NCBI RefSeq assembly: GCF_949628215.1
Contig: NC_134278.1
Location: 39,760,115-39,824,114 of the forward strand
DNA: 64,000 bases
Reading direction: 5' to 3'
DNA from: Phalacrocorax aristotelis
Lineage: Eukaryota; Chordata; Aves; Suliformes; Phalacrocoracidae
Within the stretch, counting starts at the first letter, position 1. Each line of letters begins with the position of its first letter. Made by a program: the position numbers and the translations under genes. The notes beneath the pieces were generated by a model. It was given only the letters and a program-made list of their open reading frames with translations. It had not been told where the DNA came from and did no database searches. Of the stretch, positions 23,001 through 35,000 are shown piece after piece.

Positions 23001-26000
23001 CTTTTCTGCTGAGCTGGAGTCCAGCTGGGCAGCCCCATATACATACTGAAATTCTCTGTGTTGAACTTCATGAGGTCCCTGTCACCCCATTTCTCCAGCC
23101 TGCGGAGGTCCCTCTGGATGGCAGAAGAAGCCTCTGGTGTATCAGCCACTTCTTCCAGTTTTGCGCCAGCAGCAGCCTTGCACTCTGCCCCATCATCCAG
23201 ATCATTAATGAAGATGTGAAACAGAACTGGATCCAGAATTGACCCCTGGGATACCTCCCTAGTTACTGTCCTCCAACTAGACTTCATCCTACTGATCACC
23301 ACTCTCTAGGCCTGACCAGTGCTTTAAAGACTATTTAAATGCTTAACACTCCAGCCTTTAGGTTTCTTCAGCATCAGCCGAAGACCAATGTTCCTATATA
23401 TGTATTATTAGCAGCTGAGATAAGAGAACAGTGCAGAAGAATAAAATAGCAGGGCTAAGTCAGGTCTTTTTTGCAGCACGCAAGTCTCCAGTCTACTTCC
23501 TTATTCCCTTGGTTGGTCATGTCATCTTGTTTGTTTTTAATTGTTTGAACACTGATGCGAGGAGGCCACCTGCAGAGCTGATGCACAGAGTAGGTTAGAC
23601 TGGCTAAGCTGGTCTTATTTCAGTGAAAGCAGTGGAAGGTGCCCTATACTGTTCTGACATCTATCATCTGTTTCTGTTTATCATGCAAAACAAACCACTG
23701 CTGGCACTCCACAGTTCTTAGACACAGGGCTCATGCAACGAACATCTATTATATGTGAGGGGTTTTTTTGTTTGGTTGTTTTTTTAATATCTAGTTAACT
23801 ATCTAATATGTCCTGCTTACCATGAAGATCAAACTGTACAATTACTATGTAAAACTAAGGGTTTTATATGTAGATGCAGAAATATCAAATAGGTCACAAA
23901 CCTAACGATATGCGTTTATATAGGGGTTTCTGTTGTGCGAATTCTTCCTCCTTCATCTGGATAGTTGGAGTTAACATTGCAGTGACCAAACTAGAGGTAA
24001 GAAACCCTCCTGCCAAATATTCTCAAGAAAAGTGCTGAAGCTCAACCTGAGCTCTGCATGCCGAATTCAATCCCTAAGTCAGGAAATGCATGAAACAGAG
24101 CGGAGACAATCAATCAGAAAGAAAGGCACAGAGATCCCAACTGCCAATTGCTCTGTCCAGCTCTACTGAAAGGCAGCTCAGACTTGCTGCATGCTTGACA
24201 AATGGGCCTAAACTCATTTGGAAAGAGCTAATTAACAAAAATGTAAACAATCCAGATTGCGATGATTTCAACATGTTAGTAAAATACAGATTTTCCCCAA
24301 GATTTAAAATTAGTATTACATGGGAACAAGAGCAAAAATACACCAACGACCGGAGTTGCTAGGATCTTGAAGAATTCTGTGGCTCTTGAACGGAGTTAGC
24401 ACATACCTTACTCAGCTCTGGAAAGAGTTCTTGAATGCCAATGTCCAGCAGAACATAAGTTAACTACAAGAAAATAAAGAAAATTAAGAACGCTCCAAGG
24501 CAACGCTACTCCCTTTTATTTTTAACTCTGAATTAGAGCTCGCTCCTCTGCTAATGCCATACGTTCACTTCAGGAAAACTGTGCCAAAAGGCACGCTTCT
24601 TATATGTTGCAAGTTACCTGTTTGTTGAGCACTGGTTGCTGCATTCCATCGAACAGAAGCCTGATGCCTTCATATTTAGCCTCTTCCCCAATACACTTGC
24701 CTATTACATCTAGACCAGATACCAACAACAGATACACAAGTCATTAGGAAGCACTGCAAAACAGCTATACGATACAGTTATAGAACTCCAGTAATGAAAA
24801 TAAAATGTTTAAATGGAAGAAAAGAGTCCAAATTTTATCCGTCTACAGTGGTTAATGGAAAAACAAACACTCCTTTACTTCCTCCTTTTTTCCTCCCTTT
24901 CCTTCAGGGCTGCACACCTCAGTAATTATACTTTTTATAATATCACTGTATTGTCCTATTGCATTGTTTAATAAACCACAAGCTGAAATTTTTAAATTGC
25001 TTTCTGAATAACCTAGCAAATGGGCCCCTCTTCCCTAGTTTATACAGTGTAAGGGGAGCTCAGATTTATCTTATGGCTTCGCAGCGTGCCTTTTTTAACC
25101 CAGTTTTCATCTGGAGAAAATACAACCCACAGGAGTGCTCTAAAGATGAAGAAATTATGGTATTAAGTCTATTTGTAAAGCTCGTTTTATTTCCATCACG
25201 TCTTATTAATCAGTATGCTACAACTTTAGTCAGCAACACTCAGTGATGAAACTGAAGTCCTGGGTTTTTACATCTAGTATGCCAGTCAACTCAAATCTCA
25301 GCAGTATAAGTATTATTTGATTTTGAAAGCTAATGTGACTGTATTTGGGTTATGTATCTACTTGAACAATTAACCATACACATATAGCGAGTCATGAAAT
25401 ACAGAACCTGGAATGTATCTCATCATTTCTTCAAAAGTCTGCTTTGCTCGCTTCTGTTTATCCTGGAGAGAGCGAGGTTCGGTATTCTCACAGAACACAG
25501 CATCTGCAGCGAAGACACATTTTAAAAAAACCCAAGTCTTTAGGCAGCTATGCTTCACTGGCATATAAAACATGTTTTGGATTATGGTTTCAAAGCTGAG
25601 CTTTTCTGTATGATCTTGACTAGAAGGAATTTCTAGCCTTGCCAGATTACAACAGTCTTTTGCTTACATTAGCCTGCTTAAATCCAGAATACCCCACCTG
25701 TGTGGAGGACTATCTTTTGCTAATTTGTTTCCAATGTTTTCAAATTTTTAAAGCACTATCAATTCTACTTTAGGTTAGTTATGATCTCCTTATTTACCAC
25801 TTCCTTTATACTCTCAAAACTATATGCAATATTTATACCTTGTGCTAAAACACTGTCTAAACTGTCAAAAATTTCAGATTTACCTGTGCATGAAAAAACA
25901 AGAATTGTTGTTCATCAGAAATCTTAGGCACTCAGTTTTGGTTATAGGCTCTGAAAGATTAGCTACTCTTTTTTTTTTGTCATTCACAAGCTTTCTTTTG

Positions 26001-29000
26001 GCTTAATAAGGACAGAGCCATCCTGATTCCAGAGCTTTGGCCAGATGTGTTGTTTAGGTCAGAACGCAGTCAGATAATACTTCTCTACAGTTGTTAAGTA
26101 ATTTTTAAATTTTTAATCTCTCTCCTTCCCTTATTTGAGGAAGGCTCAAGCCCTCTCAAAAGCCCACTAAGGGGAAAAAAAAAAACAAACAAATTAACAA
26201 TAAAGGACTGTGACGTAGCACGAGTGAAAAGTAATTTAAAGATTGCCTGAAACATTCATGCTCTGATAGACCAAACTGCCTTTATTCTCTTTTTCTTGTT
26301 CTTTGTACACAGCAAATTACTGTTCATAATACTTACTTTCTGTAACCATCACTGACAGACAACATGGCTGACTCTGCATCTTCCCGCAATGACCTTTTGC
26401 AATGTTTTTATAGGCCAACTTGATTTTTAAAACTCCATTAGCTTTAGTCAAGCATTGCAAAATTTAAGACTTGGAAACTTAAATGAAGGGATTTCAAATA
26501 TCAAACTAAAGCAATATTTTCACATCAAAGATGCAACTTTTACTAACCTCTCAGCAGTGTTATCAGAGAAACCAACCGGTGCTCCTGAAATAGCTGTTCT
26601 AACTTATAATGCAAGTAATAGTCAGTGTAAAGTTCCAATGTATTTTTGAAGAGAATTCTTCCTCCCATCAAGAGGTGATGCAGCCAGTCAGGAATGCGGA
26701 AGACTACCCTACCTGCAAAGTTACAATAACACACATTTATAGTGTTCTAATAATGATGATGATAAAGATCATGCTTGAGCAACCTGATAGCCTTCTATGA
26801 TGGTGTGACCGGCTGGGTCAATGAAGGGAGAGCAGTGGATGTTGTCTATCTTGACTTCAGTAAGGCATTCGACACTGTCTCCCATAGCCTTCTCACAGGC
26901 AAGCTAAGGAAGTGTGGGTTGGATGAGAGGACACTGAGGTGGGTTGAGAACTGGCTCAACGACAGAACTCAGAGGGTCGTGATCAACAGGACAGAGTCTG
27001 GTTGGAGGCCTGTAATTAGTGGTGTTCCCCAGGGGTCTGTGCTGGGGCCAGTCCTGTTCAACATATTCATCAATGACCTGGACAAATGGATAGAGTGTAA
27101 CCTCAGCAAGTTTGCTGATGATACCAAGCTGGGAGGAGTGCCTGATACACCAGAAGGCTGTGCTGCCATCCAACAAGACCTGGACAGGCCAGAGAGCTGG
27201 GCTGAGGGGAATCTCATGAAATTCAACAAGGGCAAGTACACCTCATCCTACACCTGGGGAGGAACAACCCCATGCACCAGGACAGGCTGGGGACTGACCT
27301 ACTGGAAAGCAGCTCTGCTGAGAAGGACCTGGGAGTGCTGGTGGACAGCAAGCTGACCGTGAGCCAGCAACGTGCCCTTGTGGCCAAAGAAGGTCAACGG
27401 TATCCTGGGCTGCATTAAAAGGAGTGTGGCCAGCAGGTCAAGGCAGGTTATCCTCCCCCTCTACTCTACCCTGGTGAGGCCACATCTGGATCACTGCATC
27501 CAGTTCTGGTCTCCCCAGTTCAAGACAGAACAGGGAACTACTGGAGAGAGTCCAGGGGAGAGCTGTGAAGATGCTCAGGGAACTGGAGCATCTCCCTTAT
27601 GAGGAAAGGCCGAGAGACCTGGGTTTGTTCAGCCTGGAGAAGAGAAGACTGAGGGGGGATTTCATCAATACCTATAAATATCTAAAGGGTGGGTGTCAGG
27701 ACGATGGGACTAGGCTCTTTTCAGTGGTGCCCAGCGACAGGACAAGGGGCAATGGGCACAAGTTGGAACACAGGAAGTTCCACCTGAATATGAGGAAAAA
27801 CTCCTTTCCTGTGAGGGTGACAGAGCAGTGGCACAGGCTGCCCAGGGAGGCTGTGGAGTCTCCTTCCCTGGAGACATTCAAAACCCGCCTGGACACGTTC
27901 CTGTGCCCCCTGCTCTAGGTGTGCCTGCTCAAGCAGGGGCATTGGACAAGATGATCTCCAGAGGTCACTTCCAACCCCTACCCTTCTGTGATTCTGTGAT
28001 GATAAAAGAGTCACTTATTTAAAAAAAAAAACAAAACCAAAACCAACAAAAAACCAGATTGCAAACAAGCAAATATTATTTGTCTTAGTGCAGTACTAAA
28101 AAACCCCCACTATTATCCAGATTGCTTATTAAGTACTTCCTTGAACTATTTTTATTAATTTGTTCCCAGCGTGTACAAGCAGCTCCATGGTACATCTGAG
28201 ATAAGGGAAGGGACCTATTCCCATAAGCTCACACTCTGAGATGCAGAAAGAGATCTAAGAAATCAACTGACTAATAATGAATGATAAATTATGTTATTTT
28301 GGCACTGCAATAAAGTCTTTTAAAGAATGACTGTGTTCCTAAGTTGTACATTGTTAAGCTTGCAAGCGCTGAATCATACATGAATTCTACAACGGAATTT
28401 TATTTCTTACCAAAGAACCAAAACTTCATATTTAGCATGAAGTGTAAGAATAATCAAGAGAAATCACTTCTTACCAACATACAGTAAGTAGTCATAGACT
28501 CCTTCTACAGACATCATTTCCATGAAGTAGTTCTGATTTTGTCGCCTTTCTGTATTCTCAGACCGGTTTGCATTATTCTTGAATAAATCATTGAAAAGCT
28601 AAAAATAGAAACATAAGACTGAAAACAATGCATTCAAAGGCAAAAAGGATAGCCATCAGTGTACTGACAAGCATGTCACATGTTGCCAAGATACCTGGCA
28701 ACCAAAATACCTGGATTCAGAACAAATCAGCAGGGTGACCAAGACATTAATTTGTGAGCCCTTTAGCTCCTGATAACCTTCAAGTATCTAGACTTCTATC
28801 ACAGGCTTTGATTCCTTTGATGCACCTTGTTCTGTCAATGAGGGACATAAATCATATGAAGTTTGTCAGCCTTAAAATCACAGGGGAACCTTACAGCATC
28901 CAAATTCTCCTGTTGGCTTCCATTCTGAAATAAATACATTGGTTTCTGGACAAAACACCCAACTTTCTACACAGAGAAATCCCTTTTTCACCTGCCACCT

Positions 29001-32000
29001 TGATTATTTATAGCAAAAACTTCATGAATCTTTGTAAGTTACTGAAGTTTGTGTTTCTCTCCATTTATCCCATTTCTCATTTTACTCCTTTATCCTTCTA
29101 TTTTCTCATGCTACCAACCACTACTACCACGATCCCTCCATTTCTTTGCCTTTGGTTCTTCCCCAAAATATATCATTATAATACTTGAAAAATCCTAAGA
29201 GGCTCTTCTTTACACCCTATGAGGAGTCCCATGCCACCTAGGCAGTACTCCTTCCCCCTGCTCCAAGTCTGTGGGCTCCAGCAGCTGGAAAGGAGGAGTC
29301 CTCTGAATCCTGAGGCTTTCCACATTTGACAATACCTAGCAATCACCATTCACGGTTTATTTTAAATTATCTTATCCCCAAAACTGTTGATCTAAAGATA
29401 AAGAATTTATACAAAATACTCTGTATTATGAAAAGAAAGTTCAAAAGTTTATGCCAAGCTTCTAAAAAAAACATCCAAGAACTATGTAATGTAATTATAG
29501 CGTTGCCTCGGTTGAGATAATTGCTACTAACACCAATTTTTTTTCTGTAGCACTCCCAAATTAAAAACAGTTCCAAGGAATGGGAAGTACTTTGCTTATA
29601 TGTGGTTCACTTTCTATAAAGCAGTTCTCCCTGAAATAAGTAAGGCCATAAAACATTCAAATCACAACAGGCTCTGAATCATGCAAGCCTCTAAACAGAA
29701 TGCACTGCACTCTTAAGAAAAATTACATCAGGAGATCTGGCAAGACGCAGGTTTTGACTTGTACTTCTTTAGGCCCTCTTTTGTTAAGTTCTGAACTGCT
29801 GGCTGGCATTATCTTCACAAAGTTCACCCAAATTAAACAACACCAAGTTATTACATAAATTACATGAAAGAGCAACGATGGTTAATGCACTGGTGGATAA
29901 CTGGTATCCAGGAAAGTAACAAACCTAAAAAGAACACATAATTATTCATGCCTACTGTATGAAAGCATCCCTGGTATGTTGTTTAGAAAACCCTGTGTAA
30001 ACTGAAATCTGTATCTTCCTCAATACTGATTCTACGGCATCGGGAAAATCTGAGCTGAATTACTGTAACTTAAACAAGAGCCTCATTCATTTTTTAGATA
30101 CACCCCATGACCTGACAGAGGCAGTACATACTGAACCAACTCAAAGCAGCCCACTGTGCAATGTAGATATACGTTCAGAGGAGCGTGTACAGGCCAAACT
30201 AAATCATTAACAGCAGTCCAGTAAGTGATGTATAAAGAAATCAAACATGAAGCCCATCTTAGGGCAAAGCTTTCTGATTTCCAAAAGTTATTTCAGCTTT
30301 CACCCCAAACCAGAAGCAGTATCTTTTGAATGATGTATATACCTCTGTACATGGATAATCTGTCTTGCACCTTAAATATAGTACTTCCTTGATCATCATC
30401 AAGCTTTGAAAGCTTAGACTCTTGCACACGGCATTTCAGAAAACAACAGCAAATCAATGCATGCCAAAATTACTGAGCCAGTGAGCAGGTTTTTTTTGAA
30501 GTATATACTTTGCACTATTTCTAGTGCAAGCGTATATTCTACAGTCATTAGCAATGCATGCCTGCAGAATGCAACAGCCATAACACACGGTGGCATTACA
30601 TCTCCGCTTAGAAAGTCTTTTGCACTTGCCAGGATTTTGGCTCGGAGGAAAGCCAAGTGAAAAACATATAATTGGATATCTAATATGGAAGTTGAGGTTA
30701 CATTCACAATTCAGATAAGCACGGGACTTTTGCTTTTGTATGTTTTTGTGCATGTTAATATTTGAGACAGGATATAATGCTCACTGTTTTAATTCGACTT
30801 AAAAAAAAGACAAGCAAGACAAACTCCAATGCTATAATTATTCATATCTTTAAACAGTAACTGTGATTATAACCATGAAATATTCTTAATGAGGAAATTC
30901 CATGGATTGGTACTGGTTAATCATGGAAGTCAAGCTCTTGCAGCAAGTGAAAGATAAAAGGCCTGTGTAAGAAAAAGACCAAAGTAGTCCCTTGTACAAC
31001 AGACTACTTATTGTACCTCGATAGGAAAAGCTAGCAAAGTATGAATGCTTATGTAAAGCGGCTAAGAGAAAAACAAAGTTACTCAATGGTTAGTGAGTGC
31101 AAATGCAAATATACGCCCATACATTCCAGCACAGGTGTGAAGTTTACAGAAGGAACACCACGATTATGAACAATATCCACAGCCAGAGGCATTAACCTCT
31201 CCCGTTTTCCCCTCTCATTTCCAAAGTACGGACGACTATACCAAAATGCTAAGAAGAAAGAATGTATGTCGTGTCTGAACCACATCAGCTAGTGTATTGA
31301 AAAGCAACCATGTCTTCCTCCAAATAACTATGCATAAGCATAGGTTATACTGTTGGTGTTCCCAAAAGCAGTTTTATTGCTGTTGGCAGGCCTTCACAAG
31401 CCAGCAGAACAATGCCTCTAGGCATATTGTGCAAAGTCTGCATCAGCTGAGGAGACCTGAGCTATTCTACCAAGTCTGACAAAAGCATGTTCGGAAGACA
31501 ACTGAGCTGCTTACAGACCTTCAGAATAGAAACATAGCTGGGAAGCCAGAAATCCTGTTGATGCCCCTAGGAGGGGAGGAGTAGGGATTTTTGTCCACGT
31601 GTTTGTTTTAACCAGGGAGGTTAGTAACTCTTTCAATCTAGTGGATCCAATACAGGATAAAATCCAATTGCTAATGGCTGTACTAAGGTTGATTACCCAC
31701 GCTCATTAGCCATTTTTAACTAGAAGTTTTTCCACCGATATTTAAAGCATACAAACATGCACACATACCAGGAACATTCAAAAGGAAGCAGCATCAAGAA
31801 AACCTTTCAGAGAAGTAGGCACATTTCTGATTGAACTCAAGCTTCCACCTGCCCCGACAGATTTTCAGGCATTTGTTATTCAGCCTGTTGATGAAGAGGT
31901 AGCCTGGGTGTACCCCATTCACGGCAGCACGTGCACCGGGGAAGGTGCATTGTACTCTCAGTGGATTCCAACATGTTGATACTAGAATAAACAGATGTGT

Positions 32001-35000
32001 GCCAGGCAAGGTATACGGGAACACTGTGACAGTACAAGCATCAGCTGGAAACTGACTCTAGCATTTACAAAAAAAATTGTGTTGTAGAACTTTCTTGCTG
32101 TGAGATGACATGCTTTTCTCACAGATGGGCAAAGTGCCAACCTTCCATCTCTTCGGCCGCCTGCCAGATCTCCTCATTGACTCCATACAGGTAGCTTACA
32201 CAGTCCTGGTACAGACATTTAGCATTCACCTCCGTGACTGGCTTCTACTGGGGAAAGGTGGGGCACAGCACTTGTATCTTCACAAAGATGTCCCGTGGCA
32301 CGAGAGAAGTGAAACTGCAGAACTGAACAACTGAAGCCTCTGCCAGATGTATTTGGTGGGGTGTTACCTCAGCTTGCCTTTGGTCTGAACACCCCTTGGT
32401 GCCTGCATTTCTAGACAGCATTTTCCAGCTTAGTTTCATCTGAAATAAATTCAGTTAATGAGTTCTAAGACAGCTCCCTGAGGAAAACACGATAAGCAGA
32501 GATGATCAGGAGATTTGCTTCCAAAACCCACCACTGATCTGATCTAAAACGATCTGGCAGATGAAATCACTGTGGCTTACAAATCAATTCCAAGAAGTGA
32601 CAAGAAGTAAATGGCGCAGTCTCCTGGCACAAAGCTTTTCCCACGCGTGGGCTGACTTGAGAAGGAGAGAACTGTCTTCCAAAGAAGGCACAAGCACCCC
32701 AACAAATCAGCAAGAGGGAAGAATTTCACAGTGTGCATGGGAAGACTCAGCAGAGACATAACACACAATAACTGTAATTATTAGAGATCTGACATCCCAG
32801 GTTGTGCTGTGTTATGCCTCTGCTGAGTTTAGCTCTGGCTAAACTGACAGATGGAAAGTTAGTGAGAAAGCAGTCAGCACATTAATTCCTTACGCATACA
32901 TGCCTCTGCTGGTCAAAACTGGTAGTATAATTTGAGGACAAGCAGATACTGAGTATCTGATCATAGAACTGTCTTGCAGCACCCCCCAAGGCAAAGCATC
33001 TCGAGTACCCATCATTAAATAATAATCACAGCTTTGCAGGAGATATACTGAAGTCTGAAACTTTCCATCCATTTACAACAGATGGCTCACCCAAAACAAA
33101 ACAGATTTTGGGAAATTAAAAAGAAAATCTAAAATATATGTAGAACCAATTACTTATTCATAAAACAGCTAACTAGAATAAAGCTTAGAAAAGCAGTGAA
33201 CTCACTCTCACAATAGATAGACGAGGCTAGCCACAGCTCTCTACACTTTTTTGCTGTCTGCAAAGAAACTATCTCGTGACAAAAGCACCTCCTACAGGGT
33301 TATCAGAAGCACAGGCAACTATTTTGACTCAGACTCTGCAAACTTCTGTGTCCTCCAATGGAGTGCATACATGGACAGTTAGACAATGGTGACATGGAAG
33401 TTTGCCCCAAAATACTACTTCTGAAAAATGACATTAGAAAACAGAAGGCAGCAAAGATCTATGTTTTGTTTAAGGAAACTTCAGTATTCCAAAGTGAAAG
33501 CCAAAATGCAGCCAGCTCTTTGCTTTCCTGGGATCACCATGGTTGAGAAGAATTGGGAAAACTCTGTCTGAGAGCCTGAATTTCTGTACACACGTTCTTT
33601 TACATGGATAACATACCGACACTCCAGAGTTTGTATTTTAACTGGCAATGCTATATACATTTTTTAACACTTTCCAACCCAAAATGGATTTGAACACCAC
33701 TTCAAAGAATTAATTTTGATCCTTTAATAAAGCTTTTCAAGCAAACTACAGCAAGAACTCAGTCTTCATAAGAATGCTTCTGAGTGCAAAGCTTTTTGCT
33801 CAAGTATTTTATTTAAGTATGTTAAATGTATCAAAACTACTAACTCGAGTAGTTCCTGACACATCACAGTAAAAAATTAACTGACTGTTCATACTATGCT
33901 GTAGTATGCTGTCAGCTGTTTTATAAAAACATGTGAAGTATTTCTGCATGTACTGTTCCTAGCACAAGACAAAAACTCTACATATGATTTTTAAAACTGC
34001 TGACACAATTCTACCGTCTGGGTAGACAGCAACAGCAAAATATCTTAACCTTGGAAATAATCTCCAAGGTAAGAAAGGGCTTGAAATGAAGGCTACTAAT
34101 TTTGTGTGTGTGTGTGCACATGTAAGCTAACAGTACAATATTGGCTGTGGTAATTCAGACTTCAGGTTTAGAAGATGAAATCTAAACAAATTAATAGATT
34201 TAACTGCCATTGTACTTAATCAGTATAAAGTTTTGTAGCTGCAAAATTCTCAAAGTGGTATAACACTATAAAAATGTCCATAGCGCAGGAAATCAAAGAG
34301 CCCACTTTCTTAACAGCCCATCACCAACAAGAAGCAGAAGTGGATCCTAAGCTTCTAGCTCTTGCAAGAGAATGTGCATAGACAGTACTTTTCACCAGTT
34401 CTCTTCCATCCTCCAACTGTTTTCAGCCAAAAAGTTCAAGAGCTGGATGCACTTTTCTCTGCAGGGATTCACCCTGAATATATTTCCTTTCCATGAATTT
34501 CTCCAGTCTCACCTTATAGTTATTTAAGCTTCCTTCTGGTATTCACATCTTTTGGCAAGGAGTTCCACAAATCTACTAATCATTGTAAGAGCTACCACCT
34601 TTTGTTCTGAACCTGGCTCCCACTACCTTCATTTAATGCCTTTTAGTTTTTGCACTAGAAGAGAGAGGGAAAAAAACCCAATCTTTATGCCCTGCCCTCT
34701 CATGCTATGCATTACTCTTTAGACTATCACACATCTGCAATTTATCACTTTGCAAAATGAAGTCTCCCAGCTTACGTTGTCCAGTTTCTACTCCTCTTCC
34801 CAAAGTTAACAAGATAGCAGAAAAGGATAGAGTACCAAGTTTTCTTTTAGAATCTCTCACATGGCGAAGTGTATGCACATCAAATATTTTGTCCTAAGTC
34901 ATACCAACCCTGTAACACTGGGCTTGAGTCTCTGAAATCCTAGTCCAGAAACAACATTCCTCTTAAATTCCACAAATACATCAACACTGTAAAGCACACA

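Larger units (their letters stand above)
20018..24406 (-). other. SNX14: SNX14 intron 28
   Basis: 4389 bases, the last intron. It holds two CR1 copies in opposite orientation (20775-21602 plus, 22352-23318 minus) and a 12-base C run at 22166-22177. Confidence 0.9.

Noticed and set aside
26775..27356. Open reverse-transcriptase frame as a functional retrotransposon
   Set aside because: The copy is 5'-truncated, the frame breaks after the catalytic region, and no upstream ORF1 or full domain set is present.
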